Shown: positions 35,266 through 48,185 of the stretch, piece after piece | How the letters are laid out: the number at the start of each line of letters is the position of its first letter | Position numbering within the stretch: the first letter of the stretch is position 1 | NCBI GenBank assembly: GCA_039583875.1 | Contig: CM077155.1 | Span: forward strand, 12,813,046 to 12,877,045 | DNA: 64,000 nucleotides | Origin: Platanthera guangdongensis | Lineage: Eukaryota > Streptophyta > Magnoliopsida > Asparagales > Orchidaceae | Direction: 5' to 3' | The notes under the pieces: model-generated | The model's input: the letters and a program-made list of their open reading frames with translations, nothing else | Databases searched by the model: none | What the model was told of the DNA's origin: nothing | Made by a program: the position numbers and the translations under genes

Positions 35266-36135
35266 GGCCTTTCTCCTTCAATATAAAGTAACAATTACAG
35301 TGAAGATTGAAGATCTACACAGATATCTAACAACACAACAAGAAGAAGACCTTCGACAAAAGATCTAAGAAGTTGGAGAGAGAGAACTCCTTCTAAGAAG
35401 TGCAGTTGTTGAACCAGGATGCCAAGAAAGATTCAGATTGAGATCTGAATCTCAAGTCAGAAGCTAATTGAAGATCAACTTCTCAAGAGTTCAACCCTAC
35501 TGAGTTCAGATTCAAGAAGCTTTGAAGAAAGCTAAGAGAGGTTGTGCTCTACCATCAGGTTCTTCCAAGAACTGATCAAGAATCCATCCATCCCTTCTCT
35601 CTCTATCTGGGTGGTGGTAAAATACTTTGTAAACACTATTTTCTGTAGGATCTATTCTAGATCGGAGCTGTAAGCCTATTTTATAAAGGCTGAGTGTAGG
35701 AGAATATATTCTCTGAGTGGTAGGCCTTGTGTAGGCTGAGGTAGGGCTGTGAGCCTGAGTTGTAGGAGATTGTGATCTCTGAGTGTAGGCCTTGTTGAAG
35801 GCTGAGGTAGGGCAGATTGCCTGAGTTGTAGGAGCCTTGTTTGGGGTTCTGAGTTGTAAGATCTGAGGATCTGAGGTGAAGTGCAGAAGTTAGGACGAAT
35901 CTAGCACACTGCTAGATAGGCGAAGGGGGAAAGTGGATGTACCCGGACCTTGGGGAGCCACTATAAAAATCTATGTGCAATCTGTGTTGTGTTATTTTTT
36001 GTGAATTTGTGCTGTGTTTTCTGTAATATTTACTGTTGCTAAGTAAATAACTGAATTGAATTGCTGCCTTAAAAGAAAAACAGGAATTATACCTATTCAC
36101 CCCCACTCTATGTGGTAGGCACTAATTATTTCAAG

Positions 36136-36147
36136 TGGTATCAGAGG
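36136..36147 (+). other. Primer binding site of Copia-A
   Basis: TGGTATCAGAGG, complementary to initiator methionine tRNA, two bases past the LTR end. Confidence 0.93.
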
Positions 36148-36214
36148 GAGATTCCTCAAAGAAGGACTTTACAGTCTGAGTGAGATCCATAAGGCAGATT
36201 CAAGAATCAATAAA

Positions 36215-37782
36215 ATGGGTTCAGGTGAAAATCATAAGGAGCTAGGGTCTATGAAATTACCCATATGCAGAAAGGAGATATTCGGCATCTGGAAAGAAAG
36301 GGTCAGGCTGTTTATGGAGGCTTCTGATCCAAGGATCTATATTACAGTCAAGGAAGGTCTTTATATTCCTATGAAGATTTCTATTCTGGATGCAAACCAA
36401 AGAATTCCCAAAGATTTCTCTGAGATGACAAAGGATGAGATCATCCTGGCAACTATGGATAAAAGGGCCCAGACTATCATAGTAAGTGCCATTGATGATG
36501 CAACCTTTCAAAATTTGATTCACTGCAAGACTTCAAAGGAAATGTGGGATACTTTGATAGTCTATATGGAAGGTTCTGAAGAAGTCAGACAAGATAGAAA
36601 ATCTATGCTAAACCAGGAATATGAAAGTTTCAGACAAGGAAAGTCTGATAGTATAACTGAGTTTTACAAAAAGTTCTATAGAATTAGTAAATGAACTGAT
36701 GTCCTATGGAAGAATCTTCAGCACATATGAGCTGAATGATAAATTCGTGAGATCCCTGACAAAAGATTGGGACACTAAGATTTGTGCCATTAGGGAAGTG
36801 GCCAAACTTGCAGATATTTCTCCTCCAACTTTGTTTGGAAAGCTGCTGTCATATGAGATGCAACTCATGGCTAGGAAAGAGGAAGAAAAAAGTGCAAAAG
36901 GTGAGCATAGAGAAAAGTCTGTGGCCTTCAAGGTTGAAGCCACTAAGAAGAATAGGAGGATGTCTCCATCACCTCCTAAGATAGTTGCTGACATTGCTTC
37001 ATAGAATTCAGACATCCAAAGTTCAGACAGCAGTGACTCAGATGAAGACTTTGCTGCCTTCACATGGCAGTTTCAGAGATTTCTGAAGAAGAAGCAGTGG
37101 AAGTCTAAGTCTTCCACATCTAAGCCTAAGGATGATTACTATCAAAAGAGGAAGTCATCCAGGAAATACAGGAGCAAGTCTAAGCCAAACAAATCTACAA
37201 CATCAAAGATTATTTGCTACTACTGTAATAGGCCTGGACATGTAGTGGTTGAGTGTCCAGATAAAAGAAAAGAGTCTGGTGATAAAAAGAAGACTCAACA
37301 CCAGAGCAAGAAGGAGAAATACTTTGTTGCTAAGAAGGAGAAGACCTTGTCAGACCAGTCATCTTCAGAATCACAATCTGAAGCTGAGGCATACATTGGC
37401 CTATATGTAGCAGATGAAGAAGAAGAGTTTTTACAAGTGCTAAACTCTAAATATGAACAAGGAGACCATCAGTGCAAGGGACTGATGGCTGTGTCAGATG
37501 AAGACAAGTGTCAGGATCAGCCTAGTCCTAGTAAGGTACAATGTCTTTCTAGAAATTCAGATTGCAGTACTGAGTCAGAGTCAGCAACATCTTCATCAAG
37601 TGATGTGGATAGATCTGAGTCTGAAGGTGATATTCATCAGTTGATAGATGAATATGTAGACTTGTTTCATGCACTAAAGAAATGCAAAAACCTGGCCAAA
37701 ACTCTAGCTAAGGAAATTGCAGATCTTAAGATGGCTGCATCTGATTCAGAGAAATTGCTGGATTAGAAGTTGAATGAGATAG
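36215..37782 (+). pseudogene. Copia-A gag, 5' part
   Basis: MGSGENHKELGSMKLPICRK starts the protein, followed by FGIWKERVRLFMEASDPRIY, CKTSKEMWDTLIVYMEGSEE, a CCHC knuckle near 37217 (CYYCNRPGHVVVEC), and long acidic Ser-rich and helical stretches. It shifts frame near 36690 and has a stop after FADIAS (37002). The reading ends at 37782 where Copia-B is inserted; the rest is at 53216. It is the coat protein of the element particle. Confidence 0.9.
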
Positions 37783-39738
37783 TGTTGGGTACATTGGAAA
37801 ATATGTACCAGATTTGAAGAAGCCTCACCCTACTCAATGATATACATCAAGGTGTATTTGATATGTTTTGAGTTTATATGTGCAGGTTAAGTAATTGCAA
37901 GATTGCATGAAAAATTCTAAGTTCATGTGTCGACACCCAGAGAAGAAGTGTCGACACTTATGAAGGCTTGTGTCGACACCTAGAGAAGCAGTGTCAACAC
38001 TTAGAGTAAATTGTGTCGACACCAGGAAAGGCATAGTCGACACCAGAAGAAATGTGTCGATACATACAGATAGTGTCGACACACTGTGAAGAATAGTTGA
38101 CATAAATAGTGTCGACACTAAGAGGCAGTGTCGACACCCAGAGAAGCTTAGTCGACATCAAATGTGTCAACACCAGGAGGCTGTGTCGACATACTGAAGG
38201 CTTTGTCGCCATTAACTGTGTCGACACATAGCAAGTTTCAACACAGTTACAGTAAAGAATTACTTGTGTCGACACAAAGGAGATGTGTCGACACACAGCA
38301 AGTTTCAACACAGTTAAAGTAAAGAAGTACATGTGTCGACACAAAGGAGATGTGTCGATACACAACAAGTTTCAACACAGTTAAAGTAAAGAAGTACTTG
38401 TGTCGACATAATGGAGATGTGTCGACACACAGCAGAATTCAACTAAGTTTTAAGGAAGAAGTACTTGTGTCGACACACTCAATTAGTGTCGACACATTCA
38501 ACAGAAGCAGTGTCGAGAAGCTGTTACAATAACAGAATGAGTTGTGTCGACAACACCAAGGCATGTGTCGACACTTAGTCCACTTGTGTCGACACTTAGT
38601 CTATTTGTGCCGACACATAATGAAGATCAGTCTCGACACTTTCAGACAGAGACAGTATTTTCAAGTAGTGACTTGATGACTTGACAGCTGCCATTTCAGT
38701 CGATCTACTACAACTGTCAGAGCTGTCAGAAGTTCGTTAGAAATCGGATCAGCCGGTTACCTTAAAGGAAGACTATTTAAAGGCCTTTCTCCTTCAACAG
38801 AAGATAATGAAGAAGAATTAGTTACAACAATTAAGAAGAAGATTTAAGAAGATCAATCATTTAGAATAAAGATCCAGAGAAAACTATAAATCAGTATTTT
38901 GAAGAAATTTCAGATTTACTTGGAGTGAGAGAACTCCAGTAATTGAAATCAAGAAAGAGAATTGTTTATTCAAATCTCTTAAGAAGCAGGTTCTGAACCA
39001 GACTGCTAAGAAGGATCCAGATTTATTTCTCTATCTTAAGAAGGAAGTTGCCAGCCGGTCTACTTCAAGAAGATCAACTTTTACTGAGTTCAGACTCAAG
39101 AAGCCTTGAAGAAAGCAAAGACAAAGCTGATCTCAGGAATCAGTACTATCAACAACTGATCAAGAAGGTTGCCCTCTTCATTATCTCAAGCAGAGTGGTG
39201 ATCTAAAATCTTTTATTATCTTTTTGTAAGATCCTAAGGGATCTGAGTTGTAAGCCTAAATTTATAAAGGCTGAGGTAGGGCTTTTGAGCCTGAGAGCAG
39301 GAGAATCTATTCTCTGAGTGTAGGCCTTGTTGAAGGCTGAGGTAGGGCTGTTTAGTTTGAGTGTAGGTCTTATTGAAGACTGAGTGGTAGGGCTTTTTGC
39401 GTGAGTTGTAGGAGTGGGGACACTCTGAGTTGTAGGAACCTATTTGGAGTTCTGAGCTGTAAGATTTGAGGATCTGAGGAGAAGTACAGAAGTTAGGCCG
39501 AATCTAGTACACTACTAGATAGGCGAAGGGGGAAAGTGGATGTACCCAGACCTTGGGGAACCACTATAAACACTGTGTGCACTCTGTGTATGATTGTTAC
39601 TGTAATTGTTGTGCTGATAGCTGTAGAATTTGCATTTGCTGCTTAAATTATTGAACAGTTTGTCTGCCTTTAAAGTAGAAGAAAAATTACACCTATTCAC
39701 CCCACCCCCCTCTAGGTGATTAGACACATATTCTTTCA
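37783..39738 (+). repeat. 5' LTR of Copia-B (1956 bp)
   Basis: TGTTGGGTACATTGG to ATTCTTTCA. It contains the TGTCGACA array (37928-38640) and TATTTAAA at 38774-38781. It is longer than the A LTRs mainly through extra copies of a 67-bp unit within the array. Confidence 0.95.
38215..38450 (+). repeat. 67-bp tandem units in the Copia-B 5' LTR
   Basis: The unit joins two TGTCGACA palindromes with CAAGTTTCAACACAGTTA and AAGTAAAGAAGTAC spacers, three to four times. The matching stretch of the 3' LTR (49024-49290) has the start CGACACAAAG at 49024, 49091, 49158 and 49225, exactly 67 bp apart. The A LTRs have only shorter, diverged versions. Confidence 0.85.
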
Positions 39739-39740
39739 AG

Positions 39741-39752
39741 TGGTATCAGAGG
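39741..39752 (+). other. Primer binding site of Copia-B
   Basis: TGGTATCAGAGG two bases after the LTR end, for initiator methionine tRNA. Confidence 0.93.
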
Positions 39753-39827
39753 GAGGTTACTCAAAAAGGACATAACAGTCTGAGTAAGTTCCTGTAGGCA
39801 GATTGAAATCAATCAAGAATCAAGAAA

Positions 39828-41867
39828 ATGGGTTCTAGTGAGAATCATAAAGAGCTGGGGTCAATGAAATTTCCAATATGTAGAAAAGAGATATTTGGCA
39901 TATGGAAAGAGAGGGTCAGACTCTTTATGGAAGCTTCTGACCTAAGGATATATATTACAGTCAAAGAAGGCCCATATGTGCCAATGAAGATATCCATTCT
40001 GGATGCAAATCAGAAAACTCCTAAGGACTTTTCTAAAATGACTAAAGATGAAATCATCCTGGCCACTATGGACAAGATAGCTCAGAATATAATTGTAAGT
40101 GTCATTGATGATTCAACATTTCAGAACTTAATTCATTGTAAAACCACTAAAGAAATGTGGGACACATTAATAGTCTATATGGAGGGATCAGAGGAAGTAA
40201 GACAAGATAGGAAGTCAATGTAAAATCAAGAATATGAAAGCTTCAGACAAGGAAAGTCTGATAGCATTACAGAATATTACAGGAAGTTCTATAGGATAGT
40301 TAATGAGTTGATGTCCTATGAAAGAGTCTTCAGTAACTATGAGCTGAATGACAAGTTCTTAAGATCCCTGACTAAGGAATGGGACACCAAGATTTGTGCC
40401 ATTAGGGAAGTGGCCAAACTTGCTGATATACCTCCTCCAACTTTGTTTGGTAAACTGTTATCTTATGAGATACAGTTAATGGCTAGAAAGGAGGAAGAGA
40501 AGAATACTAGAGTGGAGCACAAGGAAAAGTCTGTGGCCTTCAAGACTGAAGTCACTAAGATGTATAGAATCAAGTCTCCATCTCCACCTAAAATAATTGC
40601 TGAGGCTGTCACAGATAATTCAGATAGCAAGAATTCTGATAGCAGTGAAAGTGATGAAGACTTTACTGCTTTTCCTAGGTACTTTCAAAGATTTTTTAAG
40701 AAGAGGCAGTGGAGGTCTAAGCCTTCTACTTCTCAGCCAAAAGATGACTACTATCAGAAGAGAAAGTCATCCAGGAATGACATAAACAGGTGCAACTCAA
40801 GCAAAGCTACATCTTCAAAGATTGTTTGTTATTGCTGCAATAGACATGGACATGTAGTGGATGACTGTCCTGAAAAGAGGAAGGAGTCAGCTGACAAAAA
40901 GAAGACTCAGTTTAAGAGCAAAAAAGAAAAGTCCTTTGTTGCTAAGAAAGACAAGAGTCTGACAGATCAGTCATCTTCAGAAACAGAATCAGAAGCTGAA
41001 GCCTTTATTGGATTATTTGCTAAAGAGGAAGAAGATGAGTTCATGCAGCTAATGAACTCCATTTATGAGCATGAAGACCAACAGTACAAGGGACTGATGG
41101 CTATATCTGAAGGAGACAAGAGCCAGGATCAGTCTGGACCAAGTAAGGTACAAAGTTGTTCTTCTAGTTCAATTTATAGTACTGAGTCAGAGTCAGATAC
41201 ATCTGTATCAAGTGATGTGAGTGGGTCTGAATCTGAAGGAGATATTCATCAGTTAATTGATGAATATAGGGTCTTGCTACAGGAACTTAAGAAGAGCAAA
41301 AACTTGGCCAAATCTTAGGCTAAGGAAATTACAGATCTTAAGTTGGCTGCAGTAGATTCTGAGAAGTTGCTAGATCAAAAACTGAATGAGATAGCCAGAC
41401 TGAAAAATATTACAGTTATTCAGATGGGTACTATCACTTTCAAGAATGATCAGATTAGAAATCTGGAGGTTAGACTTCAGAAAGAGAAAGAGATAGTAGC
41501 TAGTTTTTCTAAATCTAAATCTGTTTTACCCTTGATAGATGAGTTTGTATCTCAAAAGGGTAAAGCTGGATTGGGATTTAAGAAAACTGCATGGACTGCA
41601 AAGTCCAAATCTAAAGGCAAAGCCCCAGCACAAAACAAGAAGCCTGCTGTGGATAATTCAGCCAGGGTTGTACCTAAACAAAGGTACAACAAGTTTGAGT
41701 GCTGGTGTTGTGGCAGGGTAGGCCACTTTGCCTTAGATTGTTGGCACAATTCTAGTGTCAAGGAGAGTAGCAAACTGCCTGATAGAAGAGCTATAAGTAG
41801 TTTTGTTAATGGTCAGACTAACTTGTACTAAGGACCCAAAACTCATTTGGGTTCTAAGGTAAGGTAA
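39828..41867 (+). pseudogene. Copia-B gag
   Basis: One frame with stops at 40221, 41316 and 41829. It starts MGSSENHKELGSMKFPICRK; there is a first knuckle CYCCNRHGHVVDDC near 40830 and a second CWCCGRVGHFALDC near 41700. Between them lie acidic Ser-rich and coiled-coil-like stretches. At 41865 a further in-frame TAA stands just before the protease; the matching TAA is present in A (53686), so it may be the natural end of gag. The other stops are not shared with A and look like decay. Confidence 0.9.
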
Positions 41868-41903
41868 TCTTTCTTGTAGGTGAGTCCAAGTTGTCATGCC
41901 CCA

Positions 41904-43319
41904 ATATGGTACTTGGACAGTGGATGTTCCAGGCACATGAATGGAATAAGGTGATTGCTGAAGGACTTCACACATGTGCTGAATGGACCTAAAGTCACCT
42001 TTGATGGTTCAGAAAAAGGGATCATCAAAGGATTTGGTAACATTTCTAGTAATAAGATTACTATCACTCATGTGGCCTATGTAAAGGGTTTGAAACACAA
42101 CCTTATAAGCATAAGTCAGCTGAGTGATTTGGGTTATGACATTTCATTTATTAAGAATGGATGCCATATCAAAAGGTCAAGGGATCAAGAGATCATCTAG
42201 ACAGGATATAGGAAGAGAAATGTTTATTGTCTAAATTTTGAGTGTGAGAACAAGGTTTCTCCTATTTGTCTTGTAGCTGATGAGAGAGTCTCACATTGTG
42301 TTAAATGGCACAAGAGACTGGCCCATCTTAACTACAAGACTATTGGCCAACTCTTTAGCAAAGAGTTAGTGAGGAATGGTCCTCAAATTAAGTGTATAAA
42401 GGATGGGATATGCTCAGCTTGTCAAAAAGGCAAGCAGACCAAATCCACCTTTCATAACCTTGAAAACAAGGATTTTGTGAGGTCTCTATACCTCTTGCAT
42501 ATGGATCTTTTTGGTCCTATGACAGTTCATAGTCTAGGTAGGAAGGTCTACACATTTGTTGTGGTAGATGACTATTCTAGATATTCCTTGGTGTTCTTTC
42601 TAAGACAAAAATCTGAAACCCCAAGTGTCTTATATAGTTTTGTTAAACAAATTCAGAATGAGTTGGACAGTACAGTGGTCAAAATCAGGAGTGACCATGG
42701 TACTGAATTTCAGTCTGAGAGTATGACAAAACTATGTGAAGAATTTGGGATTTTTCAGGAATTTTCCTCACCTAGAACACCTCAGCAAAATGGTATTGCT
42801 GAAAGGAAGAATAGAACATTGATAGAGGCAGGCAGAACTCTATTAAGTGACACTTCTCTCCCAGAATATTTCTGGGCTGAGGCAGTAAACACTGCATGTC
42901 ATATGATCAATAGAAGTACTATCACCAAGTACCACAAAAAGACTCCCTATGAGATTGTGAAGGGCAAAAAACCAAATTTATCCTATTTCAAGATCTTTGG
43001 TTGCAAGTGCTATATACTAAACAATGGCAAGTCTTATCTAACCAAGTTTGCTGTCAAATCTCATGAGGGGATCTTTGTTGGGTACAGCAACAATAGTAAG
43101 GCTTATAGGGTCTACAACTTGATTACTCAAGTTGTAGAAGAGTCTATACATGTAGTCTTTGATGAAACAAGACTGATTAATAGTGAGTTGTCAAGTAGTA
43201 TATGCAGCTCTACAGGTATAAATGAGAGGATGGACAAGCTTACCATTACAGAAGATTTTACAGCAACTCAGCAAGTGGAAAATGGTGGCTGCTGTCCAAG
43301 GGGAGTACAGGGTCTCTAG
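41904..43319 (+). pseudogene. Copia-B protease and integrase
   Basis: The protease core IWYLDSGCSRHMNG is at 41904, followed by a stop at 41952 that A does not have. Next come VKGLKHNLISISQLSDLGYD, a stop near 42198, then from 42369 the zinc module end CSACQKGKQ, LHMDLFGPM, VDDYSRYSLVFF, IRSDHGTEF and RTPQQNGIAERKNRTLIE. The C-terminal part ends KAYRVYNLITQVVEESIHVV. A frame change near 43310 leads to reverse transcriptase. Confidence 0.92.
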
Positions 43320-43339
43320 ATGCTGAAGAAGACCAAGAG

Positions 43340-45037
43340 GTGCAGCTTTATGAAGAGGCTGGAGGTGTTCAACCTGAAGATAGACTACCTCCAGCAAGTA
43401 GACACTTAAAGGATCATCCAGCCAATCAGATAATTGGTGATCCAAGACAAGGAGTGCAAACAAGAAGCAGGAATCTGAGTACAGTTTTTTACTCCAGCTT
43501 CCTATCACAAGTGGAACCAAAGAAATTTGAAGAAGTAGTTCTAGACCCTCATTGGATTGATGCCATGCAAGAGGAGCTGAACCAGTTCAGGAGGTGCAAG
43601 GTATGGAAGCTTGTTCCTAAACCCAAAGACCACAATATCATTGGAATAAAGTGGATCTTTAGGAATAAATTGGATGAGAATGGAATCATAATAAATAATA
43701 AAGCTAGACTTGTTGCAAAGGGAAATAGGCAGGAAGAAGGTATTGATTTTGATCAAACCTTTGCTCCAGTAGCAAGACTGGAGGCAATCAGGATGTTCCT
43801 TGCTTATGCAACATATCAAGGTTTCAAGGTATTCAAAATGGATGTGAAATCAGCATTCCTGAATGGAAATTTAAAGGAAGAAGTCTATGTAGAGCAGTCC
43901 TCAGGTTTTGTAGATCCTCTCAAACCTGATTATGTTTATAGACTTAGGAAGGCATTGTATGGGTTAAAACAAGCCCCAAGGGCTTGGTATGAAACCCTGT
44001 CTAGTTTCCTCATTGAGAACAAATTCTCAAGGGGGAAAATAGACAAGACTTTATTCCTTAGGGAATCTAAAGGTAAGATAATTCTAGTCCAAATATATGT
44101 TGATGACATAATATTTGGGTTTACTGAAAGTAATCTTTGCAGGAAGTTTGCAAAACTTATGCAAGGAAAATTTGAAATGAGCAGTATGGGGGAACTTAAG
44201 TTCTTCTTGGGTCTCCAAGTTAGACAGACTGAAGATGGCTTGTCCATATCTCAGTCTAAGTTCACCCTAGAGTTTATAAAGAAGTATGGTATGGAATCAT
44301 TCACTACCATGAGAACTCCTATGGGGTCAAGTGTGTCTCTAAGCAAAGATGATGCAGGGAAACCTGTAGATGAAACTTTGTATAGAGGGATAGCTGGCTC
44401 CCTATTATATCTGACTGCTAGTAGACCAGATATCATGTATGCAACATGTGTCTGTGCTAGGTACCAAGCATGCCCTAAAGAATCTCATCTGACTGCAGTC
44501 AAAAGGATTTTGAGATATCTGAAGGGCATACCTTATCTAGGCCTTTGGTACCCTAGAAATAGAGATTTTCTACTAACAGGTTATTCAGATGCAGATTTTG
44601 TAGGTTGTAAGGAAGACAAAAAAAGTAATACAAGGACCTGTCAATTTATAGGAGGAAGGCTGGTGTCATGGAGTAGTAAGAAGCAGACCAGTGTGGCAAT
44701 CTCCACAGCTGAGTCAGAATATGTTGCTGCAGGAAGTTGCTGTGCATAGTTATTATGGATTTAGCACTAGCTAGAAGACTATGATATACATGTAAGTAGA
44801 ACACCTTTGTTTTTTGATTCTACAAGTGTCATTTCTATTGCAAATAATCCTATCTCACATAGTAGGACTATGCACATAGAAATTAAATACCATTTCCTTA
44901 GAGAACATGTAGAAAAAGAGGACATTTCCCTAGGATATGTTAAAACTGATAATCAAATTGCTGATATGTTTACTAAGCCCCTGGATGAAACCAAATTCAA
45001 TAAATTTAAAATTGAACTAGGCATGTTAAACTTATAA
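43340..45037 (+). pseudogene. Copia-B reverse transcriptase and RNase H
   Basis: The open segment 43340-44749 has [69 protein letters not shown], the active site [40 protein letters not shown] and the RNase H motifs [16 protein letters not shown] and [15 protein letters not shown]. After a stop at 44747 the same domain continues at 44807-45037 (TSVISIANNPISHSRTMHIE, NQIADMFTKPLDE) to its natural end. It is SIRE-like by motif wording. This is the best preserved pol in the window. Confidence 0.94.
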
Positions 45038-45064
45038 TAGTTTAGCAATATTGGCTAAGTAAAA

Positions 45065-45519
45065 TGGTGTCGACACAAGGAGGTGTCTGTGTCGACACAT
45101 AGAAGTGGTGTCAACATTTCAGAGAAATGATGTCGACACATCTAGACAGTCTGTGTCGACACTTCAGAAAAATAATGTCGACACAACTAGAGTAGGTGTC
45201 GACACATCCAAAAGTAGTGTCGACATATAGGTTCAATACAAATTTCGTCGAGTAGAGTTTCGACTAATCGTCGAGCTGCGATGTATAAGTGTCGACACAT
45301 ATATTATGTCGACTATATTTTTGTTGACACATAGTTGTCGAGACATTAGAAGTAAGTGTCGACACATTTAGAGTATTTTGATGCACCTTTTCATCTTAGT
45401 TTTTAGATAGGTATAAATAGGTCTTCCACATTGTTTGTCGACACGCTCTCCATAGTTTCAAGACCAAACTTGTATGTCGACATCTCTCTCCTCTAAACTC
45501 AAGATTTCTCAAAACCCTA
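45065..45519 (+). promoter_or_regulatory. Internal promoter of the Copia-B accessory gene
   Basis: Directly after pol come about ten TGTCGACA-type palindromes (45065-45370), the same motif as in the LTR. Then follow TATAAATA at 45412-45419, further palindromes in the leader, a CT-rich stretch and the telo-box AAACCCTAA (45512-45520), whose last A is the first base of the start codon. This layout repeats that of the LTR promoter. Copia-A has the same arrangement. Promoter function is inferred from motif order. Confidence 0.75.
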
Positions 45520-48185
45520 ATGGCGCCCAAGCTAGAAGAGAACATCAATGAAGGTTATGATCTCGTGCGACATACCTTTGACGATGCGGGACCAGAAATT
45601 CAAGGTGTTGTAACCCTAGTTGCTGAGACTGGGTTGGATTATTTAGTTTCAGAGCTAATCAAGATTTGGAAGAAGGAAGTACTCGAATTCTTTGGTGCAG
45701 CTACTCTTGATGAAGCTGGTCTTAAGATTAAATCCAAAGTCCATGGAGTAAAAGTAAAACTCACCCAAAAAAGTCTAAGAAAAGCTCTACATCTACCAAG
45801 AACTATAGAGGAAGAAGATGTACCTACATCTAAGACAAGGGAGGCACTGCAATGGTGTGGACTTGATTCAAACATGAAGATTGGATCAATTTTTAATAGG
45901 AAAGGAATGAACATGCAAGGCAAGTTCTTGTCTGAAGTGGTAGGAAAGGTAATTCTGAGCAAGCTAGGTGGGCATGATAGAATATCAGCTCACATGTTCA
46001 GTTTAATGACAAGAATCATTTTCAAGCTCAAAACTGATTGGTCAGCAGTGATGTTTCAGAAGATTAAGGAAAGTCTGAAGAAGCCCAATTTGGGTAGGAT
46101 AATGAGTTTGTACTTGGCTGGAACTATTCCAGAAGTGATGAACCAAGCTGCAGGTTCTAAGATAAATCACATGAGGAGAATGGATTTTAGGATTATCTCA
46201 AAGTGGGATAGGGTGTTAACCAAGGACATTCCTACTCTAGAAAAAGAAGTTCCTCTACTGAAGAAGAAGAAAGCCATAAAGGCACCTGAATCATCTAGTA
46301 GCTCAGAGGAACAAGTAGTTTTCAGTTCTGATAAAGAAGAAGTTGATAATGATGGAAGATCACCAGTAAGGGCTGAAGATGTACAGAGGCAGGGGGAGCA
46401 ACCTTTTGCTAGCCCCATCCACCTGGATCCACTCCAGGGGGATCCTTAACATGTGGATGAACCAACTCACTTAGACAGTGAAAGGGCAACACAAACAATT
46501 CTTGAGGTAATCAATGAAGTTACTCATTCAATTTTCCATATTGAGGATGAAGTATTAACTGAGTCTTTAATTGATATTGATCAGCAAACTCAGTTAAATA
46601 GTCAACCACAAGATGTTGTCATGGAAGATACATTAGTTGCTGATAATGTTCCTGAGATAAGAGAATCTCCAGTCCCTACTCAACATGAGTTTACTCTAGA
46701 TGAGTTGTTCCCTGATTTGTTACAGACTAATTTTATGGGGGAGAAAATAGTTTTTGAGGGGGAACAGGTAGATCTTGAGGGGGAGTATGTAAAGTCTCAG
46801 GAGGAGACTGCTATAAATGAGAATGAGGAGCAAAGGACTCAGGGGGAGCTACCAAGAACTGAGAAGGACTTGCCTCCTAGTCCTAAGGATAGAGTAGACA
46901 TAGCTAGTACTTCAGAATCTGAAGATGCAGCTGAAGTTCAAGCAAAGAAGAGGAAGCTTCAGGTCTTCAAAAGAAGGAGTCAAAGCTACAAGAAGGCTCT
47001 GCAAACAATTGTTCCACAACCTGCCCCAACAACTGACTACAGTTCTTTGTTGGTGGCCTTGCAAATAAAATTAGATGAACAAAGAAAAGCTATGGAAACA
47101 TATATGGATGAGCACCACAAAGATCTTCAATTTACTTTGGCTCAAGATATAAAATCTATTAGATTTGAAGTAAATCAAAATAAGAAGGAAATGACTGACT
47201 GTTTTCATAAAGGAGGTAATGCAGTGGTTTACCTAGCCACTCACCAAGAGAAGATAAAGACACAGGTTGATGACATAGCAGTTAAGCAGGGCTATGTCTT
47301 AGAAAATCAAATAAGAATGAATGAAAACTTGACTGAATCACATAATGTGATTGTCACTGAAATGAAAAATATATCTATTGCACAGACTGCAGTAAGTGCT
47401 ACTGCCAAAGAAGAATTTGATAAGCAATTACAAGAAAGCCTATCTGCTGTTAAAACTGTAATTGAAGATTCTCAAAAGGGTATTACTGCACAGCTCCAGA
47501 AGTTAAAACCTTTTTATAAAGATGGTGTTAACTATCTGAATGCTAAGATCATATTTCAGAAGGATGATCTTAAGGATCATATAGAAAGAGAAGTCATAAA
47601 TGGGGAGAGGGTATTAGTCAAAGCAGGCTCTGACCATGCTAAATGGATTTCCAACAGCATCAGAGCCACCCTTGGATATCCACCCTTGTGTGATGATGAT
47701 AATGTTGCTGAATCTGGTATCAACTCTGCTGTTTTTGGAGGTGAGCAAGCTGAAGTGGCTCAAGTAATTTACCCTCCAGCAGATTTTGAAATGATACATC
47801 AGGAGGTACAATCTATGTATAGCCCTCCTGAGGGTAATAAGAATATTATTTTTGAGAAAGTAGATAAGCCTGTACCTGAGGAAGTATTGACTAAAGAGCA
47901 AGAAGCTCAACTGTCTAAGAAGAGATTTAGAGAACAAGCAGAGTTAAGGCCTGATTTTGAGCAGTGGAGCCCAACTTCTAGAAATATTATTTTGACTGCT
48001 TGGAAGGCTGCAAAGGATAATTTCCTATAGAGGGCAAGTGGTACTCTGAACAAGAGTGGAGAAAACATGAAGCTAGGCAAGAAGCCATAGTACAGTACAG
48101 AAGAAAGGCTAAACTTGGGAAGCTACCTCCTAATGCACAGGAGCCTAACAAGTATTTCCCAAAGGCTTATCATTATTTTGAAAGA
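45520..48185 (+). pseudogene. Copia-B accessory gene (about 888 codons, one stop and one frame shift)
   Basis: Starts MAPKLEENINEGYDLVRHTF and stays in one frame to 48030 except for a TAA at 46447. A one-base loss near 48018 shifts the end, which would run to about 48185. Residues 1-245 form a compact helical domain (IWKKEVLEFFGAATLDEAG, VHGVKVKLTQKSLRKAL, GRIMSLYLAGTIPEV) resembling putative plant transposon protein domains. Next come an acidic Ser/Glu stretch, FEGE-type short repeats, a basic NLS-like AKKRKLQVFKRRSQ near residue 474, and long coiled-coil-like helices (510-690). No signal peptide or membrane segment is seen, so it is unlike an envelope. A and B share the sequence but not the lesions, so their ancestor was intact. 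Function unknown. Confidence 0.75.

Larger units (their letters stand above)
34380..36133 (+). repeat. 5' LTR of Copia-A (1754 bp)
   Basis: Starts TGTTGGGCACATTGG and ends TTATTTCA beside the primer site. U3 holds the palindrome array. U5 holds GTAGG/GAGTTGTAGG-type short repeats (35640-35870). It resembles the LTR at 60402 more than the LTRs of B. Confidence 0.94.

Noticed and set aside
41868..41880. Tiny intron between gag and protease (GTAAGG ... TTGTAG)
   Set aside because: About 20 bases is far below plant intron size; the shared in-frame TAA explains the junction better.
45520..48030. Retroviral-type envelope gene
   Set aside because: No signal peptide, membrane span or cleavage motif seen; a basic NLS-like stretch and coiled-coil-like helices instead.
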